Shown: piece after piece, positions 17,445 to 28,511 of the stretch | Position numbering within the stretch: the stretch's first letter is position 1 | How the letters are laid out: each line of letters begins with the position of its first letter | NCBI RefSeq assembly: GCF_021354595.1 | Contig: NZ_JADWYJ010000001.1 | Coordinates: forward strand, 1,155,446-1,219,445 | DNA: 64,000 bases | Direction of reading: 5' to 3' | From: Maribellus sp. CM-23 | GTDB taxonomy: Bacteria; Bacteroidota; Bacteroidia; Bacteroidales; Prolixibacteraceae | Made by a program: the position numbers and the translations under genes | The notes under the pieces: model-generated | The model's database searches: none | The model's input: only the letters and a program-made list of their open reading frames with translations | Told to the model about the DNA's origin: nothing

Positions 17445-18392
17445 TTATTTCAATGTTTTCAGGTACTCAATAATATTGTTTACATCGTCGTCTGAAAGTT
17501 GCCCTTCATACGTCAGCATCAGCCCTTTCTGATAGCCGTCAGCAATATCGGCATTCGGATCAAATATCGAGCGTTTGATGTATTCTTCGTCCACGGTAAC
17601 CTCGCGTTTGTCGCGCCCGGTTGCAACCGTTTGCGTTTCGCCCCATATTCCTTTAAAACTTGGTCCAACAAGGCGGGTTCCGTCGATGGTATGGCAGGCA
17701 AAACAGCCAATGTTCTGCATAATCCGTTTTCCGGTAGCTGCCGGCGATTCAACCGCTGCCACCGAAGCAGCCACACTCGTAGTATCGGCAATCCAGGCCT
17801 GAAAAGCCGAATCTTTCATTACCTCCACATAGGTATACATGTAGGAGTGCTGCAAACCGCAGTACTCGGCACAAAACAATTCGTAGGTTCCTTCTTTCTG
17901 CGGTTCAAACCACATAAAATTGTCTTTCTTTCCCGGCACCATATCCTGTTTTACCCTAAAAGCCGGAATGTACAAACTGTGCAGTACATCCATCGCCACC
18001 AGGTTCAGTTTCACCGGTTTGTCTTTCGGAAGAAACAAGGTATCCGACCTTCTCCCGTTATCGTATTCAAAACTGAAATTCCACATCCGGCCGTAAACCG
18101 TTACTTCCATGGCATCTTTCGGCGGCTTGTGCATGGGTTTCCAGCCTGCCCAGCCATAATAAAACATCAGCATGGTTAGCAAAAACGGAATGATCGTCCA
18201 GATGATCTCCAGTTTTGTACTTCCCTCGATCTGAGTTGGTTTCGGATTTTTCTTTTTATTGTACTTGTAAATGAAATACAACATAACGGCCGTTAAACCA
18301 ATCAGGAATATGAAACATATTGCCAGGATTATAATAAAGGCCGTGTCAACACCTTGTACAAAATTTGAGGCTTGAGTCACTTCTGAGTTCAT
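17445..18392 (-). CDS. coxB: caa3 oxidase subunit II with fused cytochrome c
   Basis: Subunit II takes electrons from soluble or attached cytochrome c and passes them through CuA. The 315-residue protein has two N-terminal helices (about 17-42 and 62-82), the CuA domain with ligands His138, Cys174, Glu176, Cys178, His182 and Met185 (ELFCAEYCGLQHSYM), and a C-terminal cytochrome c domain with CFACH (Cys230, Cys233, His234). The likely axial Met is in DGYQKGLMLTY. The fused heme c makes this a caa3-type oxidase. No lipobox was seen. It overlaps nothing and lies 2 bp after subunit IV. Placement after subunits I, III and IV is unusual, as coxB is normally first. Confidence 0.95.
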   Translation of the reverse strand: MNSEVTQASNFVQGVDTAFIIILAICFIFLIGLTAVMLYFIYKYNKKKNPKPTQIEGSTKLEIIWTIIPFLLTMLMFYYGWAGWKPMHKPPKDAMEVTVYGRMWNFSFEYDNGRRSDTLFLPKDKPVKLNLVAMDVLHSLYIPAFRVKQDMVPGKKDNFMWFEPQKEGTYELFCAEYCGLQHSYMYTYVEVMKDSAFQAWIADTTSVAASVAAVESPAATGKRIMQNIGCFACHTIDGTRLVGPSFKGIWGETQTVATGRDKREVTVDEEYIKRSIFDPNADIADGYQKGLMLTYEGQLSDDDVNNIIEYLKTLK

Positions 18393-18394
18393 AG

Positions 18395-18679
18395 CTATCT
18401 ATAAAGGTAATCTAAAAAGGTTATCACTATCATCACCAAAAAGATGGCGAACACAAAGCCGACCATAATCTTGATATAAGGTTTATCGTATTTCAGGTGC
18501 ATGAAATAGTTCAAAACCAGATATGATTTAACTATTGCAAACAATAAGGCAGCTGCCACCGTATAGTCCCGCAGTTCGATGCTGGTGATCCATACCGACG
18601 CAAAAGTGAGAGCCAGCAAGGCAATCAACACAACAAAATACAGCCGATAGGGAACTATGTGATGCTTTTCTCCGGACAT
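18395..18679 (-). CDS. Cytochrome c oxidase subunit IV
   Basis: A 94-residue protein with three hydrophobic helices (VLIALLALTFASVWI, TVAAALLFAIVKSYLVLNYF, IMVGFVFAIFLVMIVITFL). Subunit IV of prokaryotic heme-copper oxidases (COX4_pro/CtaF) has this size, topology and the SYLVLNYFMHLKYD stretch. It stabilises the complex without carrying cofactors. It sits 12 bp after subunit III and 2 bp before subunit II. Confidence 0.9.
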   Translation of the reverse strand: MSGEKHHIVPYRLYFVVLIALLALTFASVWITSIELRDYTVAAALLFAIVKSYLVLNYFMHLKYDKPYIKIMVGFVFAIFLVMIVITFLDYLYR

Positions 18680-18691
18680 ATTGATTTAGTT

Positions 18692-19315
18692 TTAGTGTAT
18701 TAAATAAAATAACGGGAACAGGAAAATCCAGATCAGATCGACCAGGTGCCAGTACAATCCGCAGTTATCGAGCAGCGAAGGCCGGTCGGCATGCACTTTC
18801 CCTCTTACAAGGCCACGTACGGCAAAAACCATGATCGCCATCCCGATGATGATGTGCAGGGCATGCAAGCCCGTCATTACGAAGTACAAACCAAAAAACA
18901 AAATCTCACCGTGGCTCATTTCGTTCATCATATGTTCCGATCCCGGCCAGATTCCGTGCGAAAATTTCACTCCCCACTCGAAGTACTTGTTGACCAAAAA
19001 AACGAGCCCGATCACAAAAGTGATACTTACCAGGCCGATGGCCACATTTCGCTGTCCTTTCTGCAAAGCAGTGGTAGCCATGGCAATGGTCATACTACTT
19101 ATCAGCAGGATAACGGTATTGACTGTCCCGATGACCCGGTTCAACTCCTCGCCTGCCAGGTGAAATGCATCGGGGTTCATATAGCGGTAAACCGCGTAAA
19201 TAACGAACAGCGCTCCAAAAAGCAGTAATTCAGTAAAAATAAACAACCACATGCCGACTTTCGACGACTCGGCATCGTACATATCGGGATGTTCTACATG
19301 ATGTGCATGTTCCAT
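18692..19315 (-). CDS. coxC: Cytochrome c oxidase subunit III
   Basis: A 207-residue integral membrane protein with five helices in the quinol/cytochrome c oxidase subunit III pattern. Visible family blocks are SSKVGMWLFIFTELLLFGAL near the N-terminus, the GLHALHIIIGM segment and the C-terminal YWHLVDLIWIFLFPLFYL. It is a five-helix form, lacking the two extra N-terminal helices of the mitochondrial type. Subunit III sustains proton uptake into the catalytic subunit. Spacing to subunits I and IV is 17 and 12 bp, fitting one operon. Confidence 0.94.
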   Translation of the reverse strand: MEHAHHVEHPDMYDAESSKVGMWLFIFTELLLFGALFVIYAVYRYMNPDAFHLAGEELNRVIGTVNTVILLISSMTIAMATTALQKGQRNVAIGLVSITFVIGLVFLVNKYFEWGVKFSHGIWPGSEHMMNEMSHGEILFFGLYFVMTGLHALHIIIGMAIMVFAVRGLVRGKVHADRPSLLDNCGLYWHLVDLIWIFLFPLFYLIH

Positions 19316-19332
19316 ATCCGTTTAGTTAAGTT

Positions 19333-20943
19333 TTATTCGTAATTGTAAGGTCCGTCTTTTTCTCCGAGTACCGGTTCTTCGTCAAAGTTCAACACCGGAG
19401 GAGGCGATGGAACGGTCCACTCGAGGGTTTTACCATGCCAAGGATTGGCTTCGGCGGGGGCTCCTTTTCGGGCCGAACGCACCAGGTTAACCACAATGAT
19501 GATGAAACCGGTTGCCAATACCCAGGAACCAAATGTACTCAGGATATTACCGCCATGAAATTCTTCCAGATAGTCGTAATAACGGCGGGGCATCCCCATC
19601 ATTCCCAGGTAAAACATGGGTGTATAAAGTGCCAGGAAACCAACGAAGAAAACCAGCCAGCCCGTGTTGGCCCAGGCTTTATCATACATTCGCCCAAAAA
19701 TTTTGGGGAACCAGTAATGAATGGCGGCAAAAAAGGCAAAACCTGTTCCGCCAAATACGATGTAGTGGAAATGCGCTACCACAAAAGCCGTGTCGTGTAC
19801 ATGAACATCGGTTGCCAGAGCTCCCAAAACAAGGCCGCTTAAACCACCGATCATAAAAACAAAAATAAACGACACCGCCCAGTAAAAAGGCGTTTGAACA
19901 TTGATCGATCCTTTGTACAGGGTCGAAATCCAGTTGAACACCTTAATGGCACTCGGAATCGCCACAATAAACGTTAACAGCGAAAAATAATACTGGGCTG
20001 TTCCGCTCATCCCGGCCGTGAACATGTGGTGTCCCCAAACAAGGTAGCCCACAAATGCAATGGCCATTGTTGAAGCGATAAGTGCTTTGTACCCAAAAAT
20101 ATGTTTTTGTGAAAAAGTCGGTATAATTTCTGAAATCGCGCCCATGGCCGGAAGTATCATGATGTAAACAGCCGGGTGCGAATAAATCCAGAATAAATGC
20201 TGGTAAAGGATGGGATCGCCACCCAGTGCCGGGTCAAAAATACCGACACCAAACACGCGCTCCAGCGCCACCAATACGAGGGTGATGCCTACCACCGGCG
20301 TTGCCAAAAGCTGAATCCAGGCAGTTCCGTAAAGTGTCCAAACAAAAAGCGGCAGTTTCATCCACTTCATTCCTTTACACCGTAAGCGGTGAATGGTTAC
20401 CAAAAAGTTCAGCCCGGTAAGAATGGATGAAAACCCTAACACAAAAGCCCCAAAAATGGCTGGTAACATGTTTGTTCCTGTTTTAAAACTGTAAGGCGCG
20501 TAAAAAGTCCAGCCTGTATCGGGCGAACCTTTGCCAAAAAGCAAAGCTGCCAGTACCAGGAAAACTCCGGCCACATACAACCACCACGACAGCAGGTTCA
20601 GTTTTGGGAAAGCCACATCGCGCGCACCGATCATAATCGGCAACATCAGGTTACCAAAAACTGCCGGTAGTCCGGGAACCACCACCATAAATATCATGAT
20701 CACGCCATGAACGGTAAAAACCGAATTGTAAGTTTGGGCTTCCATGATGGTTTTTCCGGGAGCCAGCAATTCGAATTTCATGGCCAGCCCCAGTAATACA
20801 CCTGTTGTAAACATGGTAGCTATTGAATACAGATACAACAGTCCGATTCTTTTGTGATCTGTTGATAAAATCCATCCGAGCAAACCTTTGTACTTTCCCT
20901 GATAGGTTAAATAATTTGCTCCGTTAACAGCAGTTGTTTGCAT
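19333..20943 (-). CDS. coxA: caa3-type cytochrome c oxidase subunit I
   Basis: The catalytic subunit reduces oxygen to water at a heme a3-CuB site. The 536-residue protein shows twelve helices with the low-spin heme ligand in FTVHGVIMIFM, the CuB His and cross-linked Tyr in WIYSHPAVYIMILPAMG, the CuB histidine pair in WGHHMFTAGM and the heme ligands in VVAHFHYIVFGG. The YSHPAVYIMILP form with Glu-free ending and the sequence PAMGAISEI fit an A-type oxidase. It lies 10 bp after the SCO gene. Together with subunits II-IV it makes a low-affinity aerobic terminal oxidase. Confidence 0.97.
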   Translation of the reverse strand: MQTTAVNGANYLTYQGKYKGLLGWILSTDHKRIGLLYLYSIATMFTTGVLLGLAMKFELLAPGKTIMEAQTYNSVFTVHGVIMIFMVVVPGLPAVFGNLMLPIMIGARDVAFPKLNLLSWWLYVAGVFLVLAALLFGKGSPDTGWTFYAPYSFKTGTNMLPAIFGAFVLGFSSILTGLNFLVTIHRLRCKGMKWMKLPLFVWTLYGTAWIQLLATPVVGITLVLVALERVFGVGIFDPALGGDPILYQHLFWIYSHPAVYIMILPAMGAISEIIPTFSQKHIFGYKALIASTMAIAFVGYLVWGHHMFTAGMSGTAQYYFSLLTFIVAIPSAIKVFNWISTLYKGSINVQTPFYWAVSFIFVFMIGGLSGLVLGALATDVHVHDTAFVVAHFHYIVFGGTGFAFFAAIHYWFPKIFGRMYDKAWANTGWLVFFVGFLALYTPMFYLGMMGMPRRYYDYLEEFHGGNILSTFGSWVLATGFIIIVVNLVRSARKGAPAEANPWHGKTLEWTVPSPPPVLNFDEEPVLGEKDGPYNYE

Positions 20944-20953
20944 AAAGTTTTAT

Positions 20954-21772
20954 TTAAATTGACTTCTTACGTTTTGGTTTTATTACCAAAACAAGCAGCA
21001 ACACCACAGCAAAAAACATGATCAGTGTTCCGCCAATTTTTGTGACATTTAGTACATATGTTTGACCTTGCGGGTCGTATGAATAACAAAACCGTAAAAC
21101 CTTGTTGAGGGTAGGTCCCGACTGTCCTTTGGAGGCTTCCACAATCGCCATTTTCCATTCAAAAGGCAGAAAGTATAAACCGTTCAGATAGCGGGTTATT
21201 TTTCCATCGGGGCTGACAACCGTCAGCGATGCGGCATGTAAATAATCGTTGCCTGTTTTTTTGTATTTGAAACCTGTTGCCGAGGTAGCCCTTAAAATAC
21301 TGGCCGTGTCCGAAACAAAATATTTCCACCCGGTTTTTGCGGCTTCCACTTTGTCGGCGTTGTTCATCAGCTTCAGATAATTGTTTTTTTTGCGAATCCC
21401 AAGGTCGATGGTTTCGGTGGGATCAAAACTAATGGTCAGCACCTGGTAATCTTTTCCCGGTATTAATTCCGACTTGTCCATCACACCTGCCACCGCTTCC
21501 ATCAGCGGGCTGCAAATTCCCGGGCAACGGTAATATACAAAGTTAATGATGGTTGGTTTATCAATAAGATCGGCCAGCCAAACCTGCTCCCCTGCTTCGT
21601 TTATAAGCGAAATGCTATCAGGAAGAAAATCATCGAGATGTTCAACTACCCCGATTTCCACATCATCGGCATTGGCGGAAGGATTAATAACCTCCTGCGC
21701 CAGGATGGCTTTACCACCCCCAAAAAGAAGCACAGTGATAATCAGGAATTTTATGATAAGCTGATTTCTCAT
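20954..21772 (-). CDS. SCO1/SenC-type copper chaperone
   Basis: SCO proteins deliver copper to the CuA site of subunit II. This 272-residue protein has a signal peptide, the copper-binding CPGIC (Cys83, Cys87) in FVYYRCPGICSPLMEA, and the third ligand His179 in DYLHAASLTV. A C-terminal helix (LIMFFAVVLLLVLVI) anchors it, so the thioredoxin-fold domain faces the periplasm. It is the first gene of the leftward caa3 operon, directly ahead of subunit I, which supports the assembly role. Confidence 0.92.
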   Translation of the reverse strand: MRNQLIIKFLIITVLLFGGGKAILAQEVINPSANADDVEIGVVEHLDDFLPDSISLINEAGEQVWLADLIDKPTIINFVYYRCPGICSPLMEAVAGVMDKSELIPGKDYQVLTISFDPTETIDLGIRKKNNYLKLMNNADKVEAAKTGWKYFVSDTASILRATSATGFKYKKTGNDYLHAASLTVVSPDGKITRYLNGLYFLPFEWKMAIVEASKGQSGPTLNKVLRFCYSYDPQGQTYVLNVTKIGGTLIMFFAVVLLLVLVIKPKRKKSI

Positions 21773-22448
21773 TTTTTTAATCCAGTTTTAGCAGGCTCTG
21801 TCTTTTATCCTTTATCCTGATTTGCTTATCTGCCATTGGTTTCAGACAAAAGTCATCCAAGCAAAAAAGACAATCGACTCAAATTGTTCGTTAATAAAAC
21901 CACAAAAGCTTCTGAATGTTTATGCAAAACCGCTGTTTCTTAATGTTTTTCGAATTTGCCTGAGTCAGCCTATCCACCAAAAAATCATTTGTTCAGAACA
22001 CAAACACCCAAAAACGCAGGAAACATCCGATGAAAAAGGGAGAAAAATTCAAGAAAAATGATTATTTTCACAAAGTCAAAAGCTGAAAAGCTTATTTAAA
22101 ACATGTTTTACAACATATAAATTCACCCCCAGAATCGACTTTATGTTGAACTGCCCCTTCAAGCAAAAAACCCAATGGAACAATCCCCGGATTTAGTTTG
22201 TTCACACAAAATTTCACGAAAATTTACTAATGACTGCTATTGCCGTTCTACTCAATTGTTTATTCAAAAATAAAAGTTGATTTTTTTATCACTTTTCGCT
22301 GTAACTAACTCTCGTTTAGCTATCTGAGACATTTTTGTCTTTTATTCTTAACGTAAAATTGTTATTTGGAACGATCCCCATATTTTATAATTTCGCTACA
22401 GAAGGAATGTTAGTTCTTCTGAATTAGTTGATATAAATTGTCAGTTTT
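21773..22448. other. 676-bp divergent control region between caa3 and cbb3 operons
   Basis: No gene is supported here; the ORFs are short and without family character. The region must hold the promoters of two respiratory operons. On the minus strand, a -7-like GACTTTTG lies at 21847-21854, about 75 bp before the SCO start. On the plus strand, TTTG at 22365 and TAATTTCG at 22388 are spaced by 19 bp. At 22277-22291 there is TTGATTTTTTTATCA, which resembles an FNR box but has the wrong spacing. The length and AT-richness suggest room for regulator binding. Confidence 0.6.
22365..22395 (+). promoter_or_regulatory. Bacteroidota-type promoter of the NrfC-NrfD-cbb3 operon
   Basis: A -33 element TTTG (22365-22368) and a -7 element TAATTTCG (22388-22395, one mismatch to TAnnTTTG) are separated by 19 bp. 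The ATG at 22449 would have a leader of about 45-50 bases. Confidence 0.55.
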
Positions 22449-23366
22449 ATGGAAAAGAAATCGCGCAGAAGCTTTGTGAAAGCTCTTGGAGTATCTATCG
22501 GAGCAGCAGGAGTAGTCGGTGGATCGTCAATTTTGAACTCCTGTACCCAGGTAGCCTCCACCAACAGCGACACAATCACCTTGTTAACTTCAAGCGGCGA
22601 GTTGGTGAAAGTGGATAAATCGCAGTTAAAACCTGCAGATCTGCCAAGTTTGTCGGAAAATCAAAAGCGTGGCCGCGAAGGATTACCCGGAAGAAAATTT
22701 GTAATGGTAATTGACCTTTCGAAATGCCGGAATGCACGCCAGTGTATGAAAGCCTGCCAGAACCACCACCAGCTCCGGCCTGAACAGCATCACATAAACG
22801 TATTGCAGATGCAGGATGCAGAGAACACTGCACCGTACTACATGCCCAAGCCCTGCCAGCATTGCGACAACCCGCCCTGTACCAAGGTTTGCCCGGTAAA
22901 TGCCACTTTTAAACGCGAAGACGGGATTGTGCTGATCGACAACGAGCGTTGCATCGGATGTCGTTTCTGTATTGCTGCCTGCCCTTATTCAGCAAGGGTT
23001 TTCAACTGGTTTGAACCACGCGACGCCGAAAAGTACGAAGGCGTAACCTATAACATCGAAGCCAATGTTCCGCAGAAAAAAGGAACCATTTCGAAATGTT
23101 TGTTTAGTGCCGACCGTTTGCGCGACGGCAAACTTCCCTCGTGCGTATCAGCCTGCCCGAACGGCGTTTACTGGTTTGGCGACCAGAACGAAGATGCCGT
23201 TACCAACGGAACGACACACGAAACAACCAGCTTTAGCAAGTTAATTAAAGACAATGCAGCGTACACTTTAATGGAAGAACTCGGAACCAAACCAAGGGTT
23301 TACTATCTTCCTCCAAAAGACAGGGCATTTCCATTCCAGGGAGAAATTGATCAACACCATTCATAA
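22449..23366 (+). CDS. Tat-exported iron-sulfur protein, NrfC/DsrO-like
   Basis: A 305-residue electron-transfer subunit. The N-terminus has a twin-arginine motif (SRRSFVKAL, residues 5-13) and ends in a lipobox-like SILNSC with Cys32, so it should be exported folded and may be lipid-anchored. The four-cluster ferredoxin fold is clear. Motif II has Cys136/139/144/148 and motif III Cys168/171/174/178, both complete. Motif I (Cys93, Cys99, Cys103; Ala96 at the second position) and motif IV (Cys217, Cys232, Cys236; Ser220 at the second position) each lack one Cys. It is the first gene of the operon and pairs with the NrfD-like subunit 18 bp downstream. No molybdopterin subunit is present. It probably relays electrons from quinol to cytochrome c. 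Confidence 0.85.
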   Translation: MEKKSRRSFVKALGVSIGAAGVVGGSSILNSCTQVASTNSDTITLLTSSGELVKVDKSQLKPADLPSLSENQKRGREGLPGRKFVMVIDLSKCRNARQCMKACQNHHQLRPEQHHINVLQMQDAENTAPYYMPKPCQHCDNPPCTKVCPVNATFKREDGIVLIDNERCIGCRFCIAACPYSARVFNWFEPRDAEKYEGVTYNIEANVPQKKGTISKCLFSADRLRDGKLPSCVSACPNGVYWFGDQNEDAVTNGTTHETTSFSKLIKDNAAYTLMEELGTKPRVYYLPPKDRAFPFQGEIDQHHS

Positions 23367-23384
23367 TCAACTAATATCAGCAAC

Positions 23385-24743
23385 ATGGATAAAGTCAAAT
23401 CACCGGAAGAATCCCGGAAGCTGCTAGATAAAATTACATTCGACCTCACGCGTTCCATTGTAAAACGCGACGAGTTCACCAACTTTTGGTACTTTTTACT
23501 GATCATCTTTGCCCTCGTCGGATTGTGGGGCTGGGGTATTCAGATACGCGACGGACTTGGCGTTACCGGAATGCGCGATTATGTGTCGTGGGGAATGTAC
23601 ATTGCCAACTTTGTATTTTTTGTGGCCGTTAGTTTGATCGGCTTCCTGATCAGTTCGGCTTTGCACCTTTTGAAAATAAAATGGTCGAAAGTGATCTCGC
23701 GTGTTGCCGAACAAGTGGCGATTGCTGCCGTTGCGCTGGCCGGTATCATCATTGTTACCGACATGGGGCGCCCCGACCGCTTTCTCAATGTATTCCTGCA
23801 CGGGCGTTTTGCTTCGCCCATTATCTGGGACGTTACCGTGGTGACCACTTACCTGACCATCTCGGTACTGCTGTATTATTTACCATTGATTCCGGATTTG
23901 GCCTTGTTGCGCGACAAAGGCACTGACGACATTCCACAATGGAAAAGAAATATATACCGCATCCTTGCCTTGGGCTGGAAAGGCCATGCCGAACAGTACA
24001 AAATAGTTGCGCATGCCATGCGTATCCTGATGATTTTAATCATTCCCGTGGGGCTTTCAATCCATACCGTTACTTCGTGGCTGTTTGCGGCCACTTTACG
24101 CTCGGGCTGGGACACCACTATTTTTGGTCCCTATTTCGTGGCCGGTGCCTTTGTGGCCGGTGTAGCCGCGGTTATTATTGTCATGTTCCTGTACCGCACG
24201 CGCTACGGACTAAAAGATTATTTTGAAGATTACCACTTCAATATGATGGGAAAACTGTTTGTGTTGGTTTGCCTCGTTTATCTCTATTTCAACATCAACG
24301 AATTCCTGGTTCCGGGTTATAAAATGAAAACGGCTGAAAGTATTCACCTTTCCAACCTGTTTACCGGAAAATATTCCACCATGTTTTGGGCCACGCAATT
24401 TTTCGGATTGCTGCTTCCCATTACACTGATGGTGAACAAATATTTCAGAAGACCGGTGCCTATCACAATCATTTCGGTGTTTGTGCTGATCGCTTCGTGG
24501 TTCAAGCGTTACATTATTGTAATCCCCACCCTGGAGCATCCATTTCTGCCGGTTCAGAATGTACCTGAAAATTTTCAGCATTACGCGCCCACCAGCATCG
24601 AGCTCATGATTACGATCTTTTCGTTTATGGCGGCCTTGCTGATCATTACGGTACTGGCCAAAATGTTCCCGGTAATTACGATCTGGGAATACGCCGAAGA
24701 AAAGGGCATTTCAAGAGAAATTATTTCGGAACCCAAAAAATAA
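23385..24743 (+). CDS. NrfD/PsrC-family quinol-interacting membrane subunit
   Basis: A 452-residue protein with about ten membrane helices. The NrfD-family signatures are MRDYVSWGMYIANFVFFVAV near residue 65 and TDMGRPDRFLNVF near residue 125, regions lining the quinone site in this family. NrfD-like proteins, also found in polysulfide reductase, Dsr, Hme and alternative complex III, exchange electrons with menaquinol. The iron-sulfur subunit is immediately upstream and a membrane cytochrome c 6 bp downstream, so the three likely form one complex. In this setting quinol oxidation feeding the cbb3 oxidase is the best reading, but direction cannot be proven from sequence. Confidence 0.88.
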   Translation: MDKVKSPEESRKLLDKITFDLTRSIVKRDEFTNFWYFLLIIFALVGLWGWGIQIRDGLGVTGMRDYVSWGMYIANFVFFVAVSLIGFLISSALHLLKIKWSKVISRVAEQVAIAAVALAGIIIVTDMGRPDRFLNVFLHGRFASPIIWDVTVVTTYLTISVLLYYLPLIPDLALLRDKGTDDIPQWKRNIYRILALGWKGHAEQYKIVAHAMRILMILIIPVGLSIHTVTSWLFAATLRSGWDTTIFGPYFVAGAFVAGVAAVIIVMFLYRTRYGLKDYFEDYHFNMMGKLFVLVCLVYLYFNINEFLVPGYKMKTAESIHLSNLFTGKYSTMFWATQFFGLLLPITLMVNKYFRRPVPITIISVFVLIASWFKRYIIVIPTLEHPFLPVQNVPENFQHYAPTSIELMITIFSFMAALLIITVLAKMFPVITIWEYAEEKGISREIISEPKK

Positions 24744-24749
24744 GGAAAG

Positions 24750-25628
24750 ATGAAGAAGCAAATCATACTTACACTGGTAATTGCCCTGATGTCTGTTTCT
24801 CAGGGATTCGCACAGGAATGGTTGGTTCCGGATGATCAGAAAACCTTAACCAATCCTTCGGAATACAATCTTTCCAACGTAAAAAAAGGGAAAGACCTGT
24901 ACATAAAAAACTGTAAGTCGTGCCACGGCGATCCCGGGAAACACAACGGCTTACCGCTGGTACCTGCACCACCGGATGTGGTGTCCGAAAAAATGCAGAA
25001 CAACACCGATGGGGAACTGCACTTCAAAATCACCAAAGGACGGGGTGGAATGCCTCAGTTCGAAGGCACCATTTCGGATGACGACCGCTGGAGGCTGATC
25101 AACTTCATCCGGAATTTTGATCCTTCGCGCGAACAACTTTTGGTAGATGCTCCGCCTAAAAAAGCCAAACTACTGGCTTCGGTCAACGAAGTAGAAAAGA
25201 AAGTCGAGATTTTTGCCGAAGTGGAAAGCGCCAACGGATCGTTTGTAACCTTAACCGATGCTACGGTAAAAATTTCAGCTAAAAAAGCTTTTGGCAACCT
25301 GCCAATCGGGGAAGTGCTTACCAATGCCGACGGCCGTGCCGAATACAAAATTCCGGAAACACTGATCGGTGACGAAAACGGGATGGTAAACATTGTGGTT
25401 CAGCTGGATGAAGCTTATGTTACCGACAATGTTGTGCTGGACGCCGCAAAAGTAGGGCAACTCAAGCCACAACCCAAGCTGATCAAAAAAGAAATTTTGT
25501 GGTCGACCAACGAAAACATCCAAACCTGGTTATTGTTATCCTACCTGGGTGCAGTTGGCGCTGCCTGGGCGGCCATCGCATACGTAGTATTCCAGATTTT
25601 TAAGATCTGGCGCCTCGGAAAAGAATAA
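24750..25628 (+). CDS. Membrane-anchored monoheme cytochrome c
   Basis: A 292-residue exported protein. The signal peptide is residues 1-22 (ending GFAQE); a cytochrome c domain follows with CKSCH (Cys55, Cys58, His59) and a likely axial Met in RGGMPQFEGTISDDDRWRL. From about residue 150 to 235 there is a beta-rich region (VEIFAEVESANGSFVTLTD, NADGRAEYKIP) that looks like an immunoglobulin-like fold. A single C-terminal helix (LLLSYLGAVGAAWAAIAYVV) anchors it. Its position between NrfD and the cbb3 genes suggests that it passes electrons from the NrfC/NrfD pair to the oxidase. The combination of heme domain, Ig-like spacer and tail anchor is uncommon. Confidence 0.85.
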   Translation: MKKQIILTLVIALMSVSQGFAQEWLVPDDQKTLTNPSEYNLSNVKKGKDLYIKNCKSCHGDPGKHNGLPLVPAPPDVVSEKMQNNTDGELHFKITKGRGGMPQFEGTISDDDRWRLINFIRNFDPSREQLLVDAPPKKAKLLASVNEVEKKVEIFAEVESANGSFVTLTDATVKISAKKAFGNLPIGEVLTNADGRAEYKIPETLIGDENGMVNIVVQLDEAYVTDNVVLDAAKVGQLKPQPKLIKKEILWSTNENIQTWLLLSYLGAVGAAWAAIAYVVFQIFKIWRLGKE

Positions 25629-25635
25629 GATCGTT

Positions 25636-25818
25636 ATGAATATATTTTACCTGCTGATAGGAGTGAGTTTGCTGGCGGCCCTGATTTTTCTGGGAGCCTT
25701 TATTTGGGCGGTGCGCAATGGCCAGTTCGATGACAACGAAACACCTTCAATCAGGGTATTATTCGACGACGATGAACCGGAGACGGAAATAAACGAAGAA
25801 AAAAAACAAACGACATAA
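25636..25818 (+). CDS. ccoS: cbb3 oxidase maturation protein CcoS
   Basis: A 60-residue single-helix protein: an N-terminal membrane segment (IFYLLIGVSLLAALIFLGAF) followed by FIWAVRNGQFDD, the CcoS hallmark, and an acidic tail. CcoS is needed to insert heme and copper into the cbb3 catalytic subunit. It sits 7 bp after the cytochrome and 9 bp before ccoNO. In many genomes ccoS lies next to ccoI; here it is separated from it by seven genes. Confidence 0.92.
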   Translation: MNIFYLLIGVSLLAALIFLGAFIWAVRNGQFDDNETPSIRVLFDDDEPETEINEEKKQTT

Positions 25819-25827
25819 ATCCAGATT

Positions 25828-28299
<2,472 letters not shown>

Positions 28300-28305
28300 A
28301 AGCGA

Positions 28306-28500
28306 ATGAAAATTGTTAGTGACCTATTAACAAGTATTGAAGGAATCCAGATCTTTTACATTATCGGATTGCTCATTTTTGTGGTGCTGTTTATTGTTAT
28401 CACCATTCGTACCATGCGAATGCCTGACAAAGAAATGGAGAACATAAAAAACTCAATACTGGCGGATGGCGAATCCGAAGAAATAACCACTTCAAATTAA
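28306..28500 (+). CDS. ccoQ: CcoQ-like small membrane subunit
   Basis: A 64-residue protein with one membrane helix (FYIIGLLIFVVLFIVITI) followed by a short charged tail. Its place between CcoNO and CcoP is that of CcoQ/FixQ, which stabilises the cbb3 complex. Sequence identity in this family is low, so the call rests on size, topology and context. Confidence 0.75.
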   Translation: MKIVSDLLTSIEGIQIFYIIGLLIFVVLFIVITIRTMRMPDKEMENIKNSILADGESEEITTSN

Positions 28501-28511
28501 ACCGTAAAGCT

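Noticed and set aside
21822..22061. 79-codon ORF in the oxidase control region
   Set aside because: Low-complexity codon use, no family character, and its position overlaps the likely promoter of the caa3 operon.
22277..22291. FNR box in the oxidase control region
   Set aside because: The half-sites are separated by the wrong number of bases and the right half ends ATCAC; too weak to call as a site.
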